Shown: piece by piece, positions 1 through 8,969 of the stretch
Layout: the number at the start of each line of letters is the position of its first letter
How positions within the stretch are numbered: the first letter of the stretch is position 1
DNA from: Clostridia bacterium
GTDB taxonomy: Bacteria > Bacillota > Clostridia > Christensenellales > Aristaeellaceae
Length of the DNA stretch: 52,994 nucleotides
Reading direction: 5' to 3'
NCBI GenBank assembly: GCA_017544935.1
Contig: JAFYDF010000077.1
Location: 1-52,994 of the forward strand
The notes under the pieces: generated by a model
Seen by the model: only the letters and a program-made list of their open reading frames with translations
What the model was told of the DNA's origin: nothing
The model's database searches: none
Made by a program: the position numbers and the translations under genes

Positions 1-1
1 G

Positions 2-826
2 ATCTATGCCGGAGAGGATTACTGGTATGAGGGCGTGGTAGCGATGCCCTATACCTATGCGGACGATAGGATCACGGTAATGGTGACGACACCGACTACC
101 TCCACACTGTACAGCGGAGAATTCCAGATGCCGACAAGCTTTCCGCCGGTCGCGGAACAGGCGGCAGAAGGACGGCTCAAGGGCGTTAAGGTATGCATTG
201 ATCCCGGACACCAGGCTCAGACTAAGGTGGAGACTGTGCAGTCAGGCCCCAATATGAATAAATGGACTACGACGACTGTCGGAATGGCAAAAGGCGTTGT
301 TACTAACCGGCGTGAGTCGATCGTAGTACTGGAAACCGCCATGCGTCTGCGCAATGCACTGCTGGCCGAAGGCGCAGATGTGCTCATGACACGTGAGTCG
401 CAGGATCAGTTTGTCGGAATGCTTGAACGTGCTGAGATCCCCAATGAGTGGGGCGCGGACTTCGTGCTGCGTCTGCACTGTAACAACCGCAGTAATGCGA
501 GCATCCAGGGAATCCATATTTTCTGCCCGTATTCTTCTGAGTATGCCAAAGAGGTAGCGGATGTGGATACTTACCGTGAGATGGGCTTCACTCTCCTGCG
601 CGCCATGGAGGCAGTAACGGGAGCACCTGCAGGCAAATGCACGCTCAATGATACTTACGTCGGGAACAACTGGTCAAAGATGCCCTCGTTCCTGGTCGAG
701 ATGGGATATATGAGCAACAAGGAAGAAGACCTGCTCATGGCCAATGCACCCTATCAGGAGAAATTGGCAGAAGGCATGGTTGAGGGCATCGTGCAGCTGG
801 CGCGGATGCGCGGGCTGATCGAATAA
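2..826 (+). CDS. N-acetylmuramoyl-L-alanine amidase (Amidase_3), 5' end outside the window
   Basis: Zinc hydrolase that cuts the bond between muramic acid and the peptide stem of peptidoglycan; acts outside the membrane. The frame is open from base 2, through an internal GTG at 35, so the true start and any signal peptide lie upstream. The visible part begins with about 50 residues of a beta-rich, Ig/SH3-like region. The Amidase_3 fold follows, with all expected metal ligands in order: DPGH, the Glu in RRES, LRLHCN and VEMGYMSN. The spacing between GH and E is longer than usual because of an insert around the TTVGMAKG segment. A DEAD-box helicase follows 18 bp later on the same strand, so the two may be co-transcribed. 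Family call is firm; substrate details are not visible. Confidence 0.9.
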   Translation: MYAGEDYWYEGVVAMPYTYADDRITVMVTTPTTSTLYSGEFQMPTSFPPVAEQAAEGRLKGVKVCIDPGHQAQTKVETVQSGPNMNKWTTTTVGMAKGVVTNRRESIVVLETAMRLRNALLAEGADVLMTRESQDQFVGMLERAEIPNEWGADFVLRLHCNNRSNASIQGIHIFCPYSSEYAKEVADVDTYREMGFTLLRAMEAVTGAPAGKCTLNDTYVGNNWSKMPSFLVEMGYMSNKEEDLLMANAPYQEKLAEGMVEGIVQLARMRGLIE

Positions 827-844
827 CAGAGAAGGAAAGAATTC

Positions 845-2026
845 GTGTCGGAAACAGAAACAATACGTTTTGATTCACTGGATATTTCCAGCGAAGTATT
901 GCGTGCGGTAGCGCGCATGGGCTTTACGGAAGCGACCCCCGTACAGGCTCAGACGATTCCGGTCATGATGGCCGGTCATGATGTGATTGCAATCGCGCCT
1001 ACGGGTACCGGCAAGACATGCGCATTCGGCATTCCAATGCTTGAATACCTACAACTGAAGGATGATGGGATACAGGAGCTGGTGCTTGCACCCACGCGCG
1101 AACTGGCACTGCAGATTGCCGAGGAGCTGACGGCGCTGGCACGCTTTATCCCAGGAGCACGCATAGCAACACTGTACGGCGGACAGCCGATCAAGAAACA
1201 ACTGGCAGCACTCAAACGCAAACCGCAGATCCTGGTGGCAACGCCGGGACGCATGCTGGACATGATGGAACGCAAACAGGCGCGGCTTGACGGTGTGCAC
1301 ACGATGGTCATCGACGAAGCGGATGAAATGCTGAAGATGGGCTTTGTCAAGGATGTGACGAAGATCATAGAGGCAACACCTTCGGACCGGCAGCTTGTCA
1401 TGTTCTCGGCAACGACGAATCAGGATGTGATGACCATCAGCTGGAAATACCAGTATCGGCCTGTGGAGATCACGATTGCGGCCGTGGACGAGAACAAACC
1501 TGAGATTGCTCAGTATGTGATCGATGCCGAACGCAACGATAAGGAAGAGCGGCTGGAATACCTGCTGGATTCGGACGAATACCACCGTGTCATGATTTTC
1601 ACAAATACGAAGTTCATGACAGACCGGCTGTGCAGGCAGCTGCAGAAGCAGGGGTATAAGGCAGAATGCCTGCATGGGGATATTCCGCAGGGCAAGCGCA
1701 ATCTGACCATGGAAGCGTTCAAAAAAGGAAAGTTCCCCATCCTCGTCTGCACAGACGTGGCTGCGCGCGGTATCGATGTGTTCGATGTGGAAGCGGTCAT
1801 CAATTATGATCTGCCGACTGAGAACGAGTATTATACGCACAGGATCGGACGTACCGGCCGTGCGAAGCGCCACGGAGTGGCATTCACGCTTATGAGCTTT
1901 CAGGACAGTGTGCGTATGGATGAGATCCTTCGCTATCTGCAGGGAGAACAGCCTGAAAAACTGGAATTTGATGAAATGGGCGTGCTCAGGCATGCGAATG
2001 GTACGCCATTCTTTGATAAGATTTGA
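845..2026 (+). CDS. DEAD-box ATP-dependent RNA helicase
   Basis: Cytoplasmic RNA helicase of the CshA/DeaD type, used in RNA turnover or ribosome assembly. It has 393 residues and is a bare two-RecA-domain core without the long basic tail of many homologues. Motifs appear in order: Q motif (TPVQAQTIPV), motif I (APTGTGKT), Ia (PTREL), DEAD (VIDEADEM), SAT, the GD of motif IV/V and HRIGRTGR (VI). It begins at a GTG preceded by GAAGGAA; no ATG gives a full Q motif. The stop codon overlaps the ribosome site of deoC, so the two are probably translated from one message. Which helicase paralogue it is cannot be decided from the sequence alone. Confidence 0.93.
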   Translation: MSETETIRFDSLDISSEVLRAVARMGFTEATPVQAQTIPVMMAGHDVIAIAPTGTGKTCAFGIPMLEYLQLKDDGIQELVLAPTRELALQIAEELTALARFIPGARIATLYGGQPIKKQLAALKRKPQILVATPGRMLDMMERKQARLDGVHTMVIDEADEMLKMGFVKDVTKIIEATPSDRQLVMFSATTNQDVMTISWKYQYRPVEITIAAVDENKPEIAQYVIDAERNDKEERLEYLLDSDEYHRVMIFTNTKFMTDRLCRQLQKQGYKAECLHGDIPQGKRNLTMEAFKKGKFPILVCTDVAARGIDVFDVEAVINYDLPTENEYYTHRIGRTGRAKRHGVAFTLMSFQDSVRMDEILRYLQGEQPEKLEFDEMGVLRHANGTPFFDKI

Positions 2027-2038
2027 GGAGGGATTGCA

Positions 2039-2767
2039 ATGCTGACAAGTAAGGATGTTGCGAAACTGCTGGATCATTCGACCCTGCAGCCCTATCTGAC
2101 CGAGGCGGATATCCGTCGTGGATGCGAACTGGCGCTTAAGTATGGTACGGCAACAGTCTGCGCACGGCCGCAGGATATGGAGATTGTTGTGCCCATGCTT
2201 GCGGGTTCGGGTGTTCTGCCCTGCACCGTAATCGGTTTCCCGCATGGTGCGCATCGGGATACGGTCAAGATCTTCGAAGCACGCCAGGCACTGGAAGACG
2301 GCTGCAAGGAACTGGACATGGTATTGAACATCGGGCGTATGCTGGGCGGTGACTATGACTATGTCGAGCGCGAGATCGCGGCTCTGGCGAAGTGCGCACA
2401 TGACGCAGGTGCGATCCTCAAGGTGATCCTGGAGACCTGCTACCTGAGCGATGAACAGAAAGTAAAAGCCTGCCAGCTGTCTGAAGCGGCAGGAGCGGAC
2501 TTTGTAAAGACCAGTACCGGTTATGGCTCCGGCGGCGCGACAATCGCTGACGTGAAGCTCATGCGTGCGTCTGTTTCCGAGCGCGTCCGTGTAAAGGCCA
2601 GCGGCGGCATCCGGGATCTGGATACAGTGCTGTCTGCACATGCTGCCGGCGCTGCCCGCTGCGGCGTGTCAGCTACTGAAAAGATTATGCAGGAAGCGCT
2701 GCGCCGTGAAGCGGAAGGCATTCTGCGTATGCCTGATGCGTTGAAGGAAATGAGCGGCGGGTACTAA
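2039..2767 (+). CDS. deoC: Deoxyribose-phosphate aldolase
   Basis: Class I aldolase that splits 2-deoxyribose-5-phosphate into glyceraldehyde-3-phosphate and acetaldehyde, the last step of deoxynucleoside breakdown in the cytoplasm. It has 242 residues in a TIM barrel. The key residues are present: Asp93 (ELDMV), the Schiff-base Lys157 (FVKTSTG) and the proton-relay Lys186 (KASGGI). ATG start with GAGGAGGG 7 bases upstream. It is the last gene of the rightward run. No deoB, pdp or cdd gene is adjacent, unlike the usual deo operon. Confidence 0.96.
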   Translation: MLTSKDVAKLLDHSTLQPYLTEADIRRGCELALKYGTATVCARPQDMEIVVPMLAGSGVLPCTVIGFPHGAHRDTVKIFEARQALEDGCKELDMVLNIGRMLGGDYDYVEREIAALAKCAHDAGAILKVILETCYLSDEQKVKACQLSEAAGADFVKTSTGYGSGGATIADVKLMRASVSERVRVKASGGIRDLDTVLSAHAAGAARCGVSATEKIMQEALRREAEGILRMPDALKEMSGGY

Positions 2768-2845
2768 GAATATAAATCCCTCTTTGGGGCATGCTTCGTA
2801 AGATAGATATTTTGAGGAAGCAATTACTGGCTCAATAGGATATGA

Positions 2846-2876
2846 ACACGGCGTGACAGCATCAGTCACGCCGTGT
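2846..2876. terminator. Hairpin between convergent genes
   Basis: Perfect 12-bp inverted repeat (ACACGGCGTGAC / GTCACGCCGTGT) with an 8-base loop, between the convergent ends of deoC and the XRE regulator gene. It could stop transcription from both sides. Both flanking U-runs are short, so it may be a weak intrinsic terminator. Confidence 0.7.
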
Positions 2877-2956
2877 TTCGTATACACTTTGGATTTTGTG
2901 GGCTGAGATTTGACACACACTACCTTCACGAATATGTGCTGCTTGACGGGATTACA

Positions 2957-3997
2957 TTATGCCATAGCAAGCAATCGTGCCTTTTCCTTCTTTGCTACAG
3001 TCACGGACGAGTCGGTCTCTTCGGTCAGTCCCCATTCGTTTTCCAGCAGGTCAATGATTCTGTCATAGGTCTTCGCTGCATTGGCATAGTCGCCCATGAT
3101 TTCATAGATGTCTGCGATTCCCATGAGAGCGTCCTGAAATCTGGGGCGTTTGGTGTCTGCGGCAAAGGCTCGCTCATAAATACTGATGGCTTTTTTGTAG
3201 TCAGCCTTGGCGGCATAGTACTGCGCGGTTTCAAAGAGAACAGAATCATTGTCCGGCTGTTCTGCCAACAGGTCTTCCATAATCTGATCTCCGGCAGGCT
3301 CGTCAAAGCGGGCAAGCGCAATATAAGCGCGATAAACTCGCTTCATGACGGGATTCGCATTATCCAGGGCACAGAAGCGTTTCAGCCAACGCTCCGCTTC
3401 TTCAGCCCTGTGGTCGGCAATCAGATTATCCAGTAAGTACATATAAGGCAATGCGGCATCGGGATTGGCTTCCACGAGTTCCCGATAGAAATTGACGGCC
3501 TTGGTGTGATTTGCCATATTCCAATCCCATACGGCATGGTTGTCCGTTTTGTTCAGGATCCAATGGCAGCTCTTTTCATTCGGCGCGCGGCGGATCGCTT
3601 CCTTTGCGTAACATGCTGCCTTCTGTGCTTCTGCATTCATGCGGTGCCAGTAAAGGTAAGCGAGAAGTTCAGTTGCCCGTTTCTGATTTTTTGCGTCATT
3701 CAATTCGGAATGCAGAAAGCTCTCAAACTCCCGGAAAATGTCTGCCGGCAGTTCCTCTTCCGCGTCCATTCTGTTTTCGATCCTGTTTAGACGCTGCTCA
3801 GTTGTCAAGTCAAACAGATCATCGATCGAGACGCCGAAGATCTCAGCCAGAAGGGGAAGCGTGGTGATGTCGGGCATTGCGACTGCATTTTCCCATTTAG
3901 ATACCGACTGTGCTCCGATTCCCAGCTTATCGGCCAGCTGTTCCTGTGTTAGTCCTGCCTTAAAACGCAACTGTTTGATCTTCTTTCCAAGTTCCAT
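2957..3997 (-). CDS. XRE-family regulator with C-terminal TPR-like repeats
   Basis: DNA-binding regulator of 346 residues. An N-terminal HTH_3 domain (about residues 5-60; LTQEQLADKLGIGAQSVSKWE) is followed by a long helical region with tetratricopeptide-like pairs (for example ELVEANPDAALPYMYLLDNL and YKKAISIYERAF), which would bind a peptide or partner protein. I chose the ATG at 3997, 8 bases after GAGGAGG. A GTG codon directly upstream (start 4000) is an alternative. It stands alone with its own promoter. The target genes are unknown; proteins of this layout are common in clostridia as stand-alone regulators. Confidence 0.85.
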   Translation of the reverse strand: MELGKKIKQLRFKAGLTQEQLADKLGIGAQSVSKWENAVAMPDITTLPLLAEIFGVSIDDLFDLTTEQRLNRIENRMDAEEELPADIFREFESFLHSELNDAKNQKRATELLAYLYWHRMNAEAQKAACYAKEAIRRAPNEKSCHWILNKTDNHAVWDWNMANHTKAVNFYRELVEANPDAALPYMYLLDNLIADHRAEEAERWLKRFCALDNANPVMKRVYRAYIALARFDEPAGDQIMEDLLAEQPDNDSVLFETAQYYAAKADYKKAISIYERAFAADTKRPRFQDALMGIADIYEIMGDYANAAKTYDRIIDLLENEWGLTEETDSSVTVAKKEKARLLAMA

Positions 3998-4041
3998 CAC
4001 TTCTACCTCCTCAACGAGCGTGGCTTTTTGATTGCAGTTTC

Positions 4042-4070
4042 ATATTACAGCGACAATGAGCAGAAAACAA
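4042..4070 (-). promoter_or_regulatory. Sigma-A type promoter for the XRE regulator
   Basis: On the minus strand TTGTTT (4065-4070), a 17-bp spacer and TAATAT (4042-4047), about 45 bases before the start codon. Confidence 0.5.
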
Positions 4071-4117
4071 TAACGCAGGTTGCGAGGCCTCTCGCCTGTT
4101 GGTGGAGTTGAAAAATT

Positions 4118-4150
4118 GAAGGAGACACTTCCTGACGAAATATCTCCTTC
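4118..4150 (-). terminator. Intrinsic terminator after the SDR gene
   Basis: An 8-bp stem (GAAGGAGA / TCTCCTTC) with a 17-base loop, followed on the minus strand by AATTTTTC. It lies 66 bp past the SDR stop codon. Confidence 0.55.
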
Positions 4151-4215
4151 ATTGGATGCTTATCATAACAAGATAGAATGAAGTCTAGACAGACTTCTTA
4201 GGTTCAGCAGTTCTC

Positions 4216-4962
4216 TCAGTAGGGGCTGCTGAATTCTTTCTCTGCCTTTGCAACAGCGTCTTCCAGAGTCATGCCCGTGAAGTTCTGTGCACCAAGGAAA
4301 CGTCCGGACTTTCCATCATTCACAAATACGCCGACAACGATTCCCGGGATAGCACTTTCAGGCGCATTAGGTGCCCACTGACCACCGAGATCTGTGCGGC
4401 ACCAGCCGGGATCAGTCAGGTTGATGAGTACGTCCGTTCCCTGGACCTTACTGCCCAGGTCGATTGTGATCTTGTCAAGTGCAGCTTTGCTCGCGGAATA
4501 CCCGGCCTGGCATACGTCGAGGGCGATCCCACTGGTGGTGTTCAGAATCCTGCCGCTGCCGCGAGCGATCATTTTCGGCATGAAATGATAGCAGATCATG
4601 GCGGGGGAGATTGTGTTGACATTGAAGCTGGTCAGATAATCTTCCACGGGAGTCTTAAAATAATCGGTCCGGTAGGCTACCTGCAGACCGGCATTGTTGA
4701 GTACGATATCGACATCCACACCAAAGCTGTCGATCTCTTCCAGCATGCGCTTGACAGCATCGAGGTCATTAAGCTCCGCGGCAACGGTCTTCACTTCGAC
4801 ACCGAGAGCCCGTGTTTCTTCAGCTACTTTTCTCGTGTGCGAAAGATCACGACTGTGCAGGATCAGATTACATCCCTGCTGCGCCATAAAGATTGCAGTC
4901 AGATATCCGATTCCCCTTGCAGCGCCGGTGATCAAGGCCCATTTTCCTTTTACATCATACAT
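4216..4962 (-). CDS. Short-chain dehydrogenase/reductase (SDR)
   Basis: Classical NAD(P)-dependent oxidoreductase of 248 residues. It has the Rossmann motif TGAARGIG (12-19), NNAG (89-92), Asn115, Ser144 and the catalytic pair Tyr155-Lys159 (YSASK). The cofactor pocket after beta-2 carries HSRD, with an Arg that fits NADPH better than NADH. The substrate is not predictable. Start ATG has GAGGAGG 9 bases upstream. Its promoter has the long spacer and dyad of MerR-family control, suggesting induction by a reactive aldehyde, dicarbonyl or other stress. No MerR gene is adjacent within the window. Confidence 0.92.
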   Translation of the reverse strand: MYDVKGKWALITGAARGIGYLTAIFMAQQGCNLILHSRDLSHTRKVAEETRALGVEVKTVAAELNDLDAVKRMLEEIDSFGVDVDIVLNNAGLQVAYRTDYFKTPVEDYLTSFNVNTISPAMICYHFMPKMIARGSGRILNTTSGIALDVCQAGYSASKAALDKITIDLGSKVQGTDVLINLTDPGWCRTDLGGQWAPNAPESAIPGIVVGVFVNDGKSGRFLGAQNFTGMTLEDAVAKAEKEFSSPY

Positions 4963-5020
4963 ATGCGTGTTCCTCCTCTGTCCGCGGACGATGAATACCG
5001 CCTTTCGGGACTGTAATGCG

Positions 5021-5051
5021 ATGATAAACCTTCAAGTATACTCTAAGTCAA
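5021..5051 (-). promoter_or_regulatory. MerR-family type promoter with 19-bp spacer, upstream of the SDR gene
   Basis: Minus strand TTGACT (5046-5051), a 19-bp spacer and TATCAT (5021-5026). The spacer carries the imperfect dyad CTTAGAGT-AT-ACTTGAAG. A spacer of 19 bp with a central dyad is the hallmark of promoters untwisted by MerR-type activators, and CTTAGAGT is close to the half-site of the aldehyde-sensing AdhR/NolA group. That sub-group assignment is inference. Confidence 0.65.
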
Positions 5052-5074
5052 GCGGAAGGATTCAGACAGAAATC

Positions 5075-5098
5075 AGGAGCCGGATGTATCCGACTCCT
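5075..5098 (-). terminator. Hairpin after pyrG
   Basis: AGGAG-C-CGGAT / ATCCG-A-CTCCT, 10 paired bases with one mismatch and a 2-base loop, 20 bp past the pyrG stop. The minus-strand U-run after it (GATTTC) is poor, so termination may be inefficient. Confidence 0.45.
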
Positions 5099-5118
5099 AC
5101 AGAAGGTTCGAGCACCCA

Positions 5119-6720
5119 TTATTTGTTATCCATGCATGCGCCGATCAGACCGAGAAACAGCGGATGCGGCTTGTTAGGACGGCTCTTGAACTCAGGGTGA
5201 TACTGCACACCGATAAAGTAGGGGTGGTCCCTGTACTCGATGGTCTCGACAAGCCTGCCGTCCGGTGAGATGCCGCTGAGGACCATGCCTGCCTGCTGCA
5301 GTGTTTCACGGAAGAGGTTGTTGAATTCGTAGCGGTGGCGGTGGCGTTCGCTGATTTGCTGTGATCCATAGCAGCGTTCCATCATAGTGCCTGGGGTGAT
5401 TACACAGGGATAGGCTCCCAGACGCAGTGTGCCGCCTTTGTCTATCTCGTCACTCTGATTGGGCATGAAGTCGATAACGGGATGCGCGGTCACGGGCGTA
5501 AACTCGCGGGAATCGGCATCTGCCCAGCCTACGACATTGCGCGCAAACTCGATCACTGCGATCTGCATGCCCAGACAGATGCCCAGGTACGGCTTCTTAT
5601 GTTCACGTGCCCAGCGTGCTGCAACGATCATGCCGCGCGTGCCGCGGTCGCCGAAACCGCCGGGGACCAGGATGCCGTTGGCTTTACTCAGAATCTCATC
5701 AACAGTGGAATCCGTTACAGTCTCGGAATCGACCCAGTCGATATCCACATGCCTGCCCAGCGCATAGCCGGCATGGCGCAGGGCTTCGGCAACGGAGAGG
5801 TACGCGTCATGCAGCTGCATATACTTGCCTACCATGGCGATGCGCACGCTGTTCTCTGCGTTACGGATGCGCTCGACCATCTGTTCCCATTCGTTCAGAT
5901 CCGGTGTAGGCGCATCGATTCGCAGGATACGGCAGACGATATCGGAAAAGTGCGCTTTCTCAAGCATCAGCGGGGCTTCATAGAGGATCGGAACAGTGAG
6001 GTTCTCTATGACACAGTCGGGTTCCACGTTGCAGAAGTGTGCGATCTTGCGGAAGATGCTCTCGTCCGTGATCTTTTCATCTGCACGCAGCACGATGATA
6101 TCCGGCGTAATGCCCATGCCCTGCAGTTCCTTGACTGAGTGCTGTGTGGGCTTTGACTTGTGCTCGCCCGACGCACGCAGATAGGGGACAAGCGTGACAT
6201 GGATATAGAGCGCATTATGCGGACCGACCTCATGCCCGACCTGGCGGATGGCTTCCAGGAAGGGCTGGCTCTCGATATCGCCCGTCGTACCGCCGATTTC
6301 CGTAATGACGATATCTGCATCGCTCTTCTTGCCTACGTTATAGATAAAACGCTTGATCTCATCCGTAATGTGCGGGATGACCTGGACAGTGCTGCCCAGA
6401 TACTCACCACGGCGCTCGCGGCTCAGCACACGGGAATACACTTTGCCGGTCGTCAGGTTTGAGTATTTGTTCAGGTCCTCGTCAATGAACCGTTCATAAT
6501 GGCCCAGGTCCAGGTCAGTCTCCGCCCCATCCTCGGTCACGTAGACTTCACCGTGCTGGATAGGGCTCATCGTACCCGGATCGACATTGATATACGGGTC
6601 GAGCTTCTGTGCGGCGACTTTGAGGCCGCGGCTCTTCAGAAGACGTCCAAGGGAAGCTGCCGTGATGCCCTTGCCTAGGCCGGAGACTACACCGCCTGTA
6701 ACAAAAATATATTTTGCCAT
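5119..6720 (-). CDS. pyrG: CTP synthase
   Basis: Makes CTP from UTP, ATP and glutamine; cytoplasmic tetramer. It has 533 residues, the usual length. The N-terminal amidoligase domain (1-265) shows [10 protein letters not shown] (9-18) and the conserved [13 protein letters not shown] segment. The C-terminal class I glutaminase domain (about 295-533) has the nucleophile Cys382 (GICLGMQ), His508 and Glu510 (YHPEF). I placed the start at the ATG at 6720, 7 bases after AGGAGGTG, because the family begins [10 protein letters not shown]; an upstream in-frame extension of 13 codons lacks a ribosome site. Transcribed away from ridA. Confidence 0.97.
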   Translation of the reverse strand: MAKYIFVTGGVVSGLGKGITAASLGRLLKSRGLKVAAQKLDPYINVDPGTMSPIQHGEVYVTEDGAETDLDLGHYERFIDEDLNKYSNLTTGKVYSRVLSRERRGEYLGSTVQVIPHITDEIKRFIYNVGKKSDADIVITEIGGTTGDIESQPFLEAIRQVGHEVGPHNALYIHVTLVPYLRASGEHKSKPTQHSVKELQGMGITPDIIVLRADEKITDESIFRKIAHFCNVEPDCVIENLTVPILYEAPLMLEKAHFSDIVCRILRIDAPTPDLNEWEQMVERIRNAENSVRIAMVGKYMQLHDAYLSVAEALRHAGYALGRHVDIDWVDSETVTDSTVDEILSKANGILVPGGFGDRGTRGMIVAARWAREHKKPYLGICLGMQIAVIEFARNVVGWADADSREFTPVTAHPVIDFMPNQSDEIDKGGTLRLGAYPCVITPGTMMERCYGSQQISERHRHRYEFNNLFRETLQQAGMVLSGISPDGRLVETIEYRDHPYFIGVQYHPEFKSRPNKPHPLFLGLIGACMDNK

Positions 6721-6752
6721 AAAGCACCTCCTGCGGAATTGTTCGTAAACGC

Positions 6753-6781
6753 TTGCCATGTGGGGCTGTTTCAGCTAGAAT
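6753..6781 (+). promoter_or_regulatory. Sigma-A type promoter for ridA
   Basis: TTGCCA (6753-6758), 17-bp spacer, TAGAAT (6776-6781), 27 bases before the ridA start, in the pyrG-ridA divergent gap. Confidence 0.5.
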
Positions 6782-6808
6782 GAGAAAAAACAAAAGGGGA
6801 CGGGATAC

Positions 6809-7186
6809 ATGAAAAAACAAATCACAACACCGAATGCACCGGCTGCCATCGGACCTTATTCCGCCGGTATCACTGCGGGCGGTTTCGTTTTCGTTTCCGG
6901 ACAGCTTCCTGTTGATCCAAAGAGTGGCGCGCTCTGCACCGGATCGATCGCGGATATGACACGCCAGAGCCTGAATAATGTGATCGCAGTGCTCGAAGCT
7001 GCCGGAAGCAGTGCGGCTAAGATCGTCAAAACAACGGTTTTTCTGGCGGATCTCAATGACTTTGCCGCAATGAACGAAGCGTATGCCGCGTTCTTTGAAA
7101 AGGAGCCTCCGGCACGCAGCTGTGTGCAGGTAGCACGCCTGCCCCGGGATGCGCGTATCGAAATCGAAGCGATCGCGGTCCTGTAA
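6809..7186 (+). CDS. ridA: RidA family enamine/imine deaminase
   Basis: Small cytoplasmic trimeric enzyme that hydrolyses reactive 2-aminoacrylate and related enamines made by PLP enzymes. It has 125 residues. The family signature is clear: APAAIGPYS near the N-terminus, FVSGQLP, and the active-site Arg103 (PARSCVQV) with Glu118/Glu120 (RIEIEAIAV). ATG start with AAAGGGGAC upstream. It converges with guaA, whose stop is only 6 bp away, leaving no room for a terminator between them. Confidence 0.93.
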   Translation: MKKQITTPNAPAAIGPYSAGITAGGFVFVSGQLPVDPKSGALCTGSIADMTRQSLNNVIAVLEAAGSSAAKIVKTTVFLADLNDFAAMNEAYAAFFEKEPPARSCVQVARLPRDARIEIEAIAVL

Positions 7187-7192
7187 AGAGAT

Positions 7193-8716
7193 TTACTCCC
7201 ATTCGATCGTGGCGGGAGGCTTGCCCGTGATGTCATAGACAACACGGTTCACGCCTGCGACCTCACCCGTGATACGTGAGGAGATGCGCTGCAGCAGTGT
7301 GTGCGGCAGACGCGCATACTCGCATGTCATGAAATCATTGGTACGTACGGCGCGTACGGCGACTGTGTATTCATAAGTGCGGAAATCACCCATGACGCCA
7401 ACCGACTGCGCATTGGTCAGTACGCAGAAATACTGGTCTGCCTTGGCACGGCTGTGGCCGATTTCATAGCGAACGATAGCGTCCGCCTCGCGCAGAATAC
7501 GCAGTTTCTCCGGCGTGACCTCTCCCAGAACGCGAATTGCAAGCCCCGGGCCGGGGAACGGCTGGCGCTCCACGAGTTCACGCGGAAGACCAAGCGAACG
7601 GCCGAGCCTGCGCACTTCATCCTTGAACAGGCCCTTCAGAGGCTCTACAACACCCTTGAAGCCCAGGTCAGAAGGCAGACCGCCGACGTTATGGTGGCTC
7701 TTGATCACGGCAGACTTGTTCTTGCCGCTTTCCACGACATCAGGATAAATAGTGCCCTGCGCCAGATAGGCCGGCCGGCCGCATTCCCGGGCGGCCTTTT
7801 CAAATGCGCGTGCAAACTCACGGCCGATGATTTTTCGCTTCTGTTCAGGCTCTGATACGCCCTTCAGCGCAGACAGAAACTGCTCGGAAGCATCAATGAT
7901 CCGCAGGTCAAGCTCGCGGCCGGCGAAGGCACGGCGGACTTCTTCAGTCTCGTTCATGCGCATGAAGCCGTGGTCGATATAAATGCAGGTCAGGTGATGC
8001 GGGATCGCGCGTGAGAGGAGTGCGGCACAGACGGAGGAATCTACACCGCCTGACAGGCCGAGCAGGACATGTTCGTCACCGACCTGCGCGCGGACTTCAG
8101 CAATCGCGCGTGAGAGATAGTCTTCCATGCTGTAATCACCTGCAGCACCGCAGATATCATAGAGGAAGTTGTGCAGGATCTCTTTGCCGTACACGGTATT
8201 CTCCACTTCAGGATGGAACTGCACAGCAAAGAAACGGCGTTCCCTGTTTTCCATGGCAGCGATCGGGCATAGATCAGTGTGCGCAATGGCCTCAAACCCG
8301 GAAGGAAGAACTGCCACTCGGTCTGTATGGCTCATGAGCACACGCTGGGCAGCAGGCAGGCCATGGAAGAGCAGGCTTTCCGAGCTTGCCGTAAGAGAAA
8401 GTGTGCCATACTCGCTTTTTTCACAGGCAATGACCTTGCCGCCAAGTGCATGACAGAGATACTGCATGCCATAGCAGATGCCCAGAACAGGAATGCCCAG
8501 ATTAAAAACGTCAGGATCGCATGCGGGGGAATCGGGAAGATTAACACTGTCGGGACCGCCGGTAAAGATGATGCCGATCGGTGCTTTTTCGCGCAGTTCC
8601 TGCATGGAAACAGAGCAGGGCAGGATCTCTGAGTATACACCGAGCTCACGTACACGGCGGGCGATCAGCTCTTTGTACTGGCCGCCGAAATCGAGGATGA
8701 TAACTGTCTGTGGCAA
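7193..8716 (-). CDS. guaA: GMP synthase (glutamine-hydrolysing)
   Basis: Converts XMP to GMP with ATP and glutamine. It has 507 residues. An N-terminal glutaminase domain carries Cys81 (GICYGMQ), His168 and Glu170 (FHPEVENT). The ATP-pyrophosphatase domain has the PP-loop LSGGVDSS (221-228), and the C-terminal dimerisation domain ends PPATIEWE. The start is a TTG with GGAGGTG 9 bases upstream; no in-frame ATG or GTG gives the first beta strand. Expression comes from a perfect promoter through a 150-base structured leader. Confidence 0.96.
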   Translation of the reverse strand: MPQTVIILDFGGQYKELIARRVRELGVYSEILPCSVSMQELREKAPIGIIFTGGPDSVNLPDSPACDPDVFNLGIPVLGICYGMQYLCHALGGKVIACEKSEYGTLSLTASSESLLFHGLPAAQRVLMSHTDRVAVLPSGFEAIAHTDLCPIAAMENRERRFFAVQFHPEVENTVYGKEILHNFLYDICGAAGDYSMEDYLSRAIAEVRAQVGDEHVLLGLSGGVDSSVCAALLSRAIPHHLTCIYIDHGFMRMNETEEVRRAFAGRELDLRIIDASEQFLSALKGVSEPEQKRKIIGREFARAFEKAARECGRPAYLAQGTIYPDVVESGKNKSAVIKSHHNVGGLPSDLGFKGVVEPLKGLFKDEVRRLGRSLGLPRELVERQPFPGPGLAIRVLGEVTPEKLRILREADAIVRYEIGHSRAKADQYFCVLTNAQSVGVMGDFRTYEYTVAVRAVRTNDFMTCEYARLPHTLLQRISSRITGEVAGVNRVVYDITGKPPATIEWE

Positions 8717-8875
8717 GGATTAATACACCTCCATATAAAGAGAGAAGCCATCCTGCGGCTGATGCCGGTGAGGATGGCTTATGAGATGCTGAAGAAGAGG
8801 AAGCAAACAAAAACTTTCTGCGGATGATATTCTTTTTGTACCACGAAAACTCCCCCTTTACGAATACTTTAACAA
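8717..8875 (-). promoter_or_regulatory. Structured 5' leader of guaA, possible attenuator
   Basis: About 158 bases between the predicted transcription start and the TTG. The first part can close with TACCAC / GTGGTA around a G-rich GGGGGAG. The last part is a strong 9-bp hairpin (AAGCCATCC, 8745-8753, with GGATGGCTT, 8772-8780) holding an inner GC stem, followed by CTCTCTTT and then the ribosome site. A late hairpin before a pyrimidine run fits an attenuator. I do not recognise the purine riboswitch core in it. Confidence 0.55.
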
Positions 8876-8881
8876 AGTGGT

Positions 8882-8910
8882 ATTATAAGCAAGTATATTT
8901 TTTGTGTCAA
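8882..8910 (-). promoter_or_regulatory. Perfect consensus sigma-A promoter for guaA
   Basis: Minus strand TTGACA (8905-8910), 17-bp spacer, TATAAT (8882-8887). Both hexamers match consensus exactly. Predicted start of transcription near 8875. Confidence 0.85.
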
Positions 8911-8969
8911 TGCGTGGATTGTATCTTTCCCGTATTTTTGAGAAGAGATACAGAAAGGATGTTTAGAAC

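Noticed and set aside
1049..2641. A 530-codon open frame antisense to the helicase and deoC
   Set aside because: Low-complexity His/Cys/Arg-rich product without any recognisable pattern; both sense genes are certain.
8776..8875. Purine riboswitch before guaA
   Set aside because: The conserved junction and kissing-loop sequences of that class are not visible; only the gene context suggests it.
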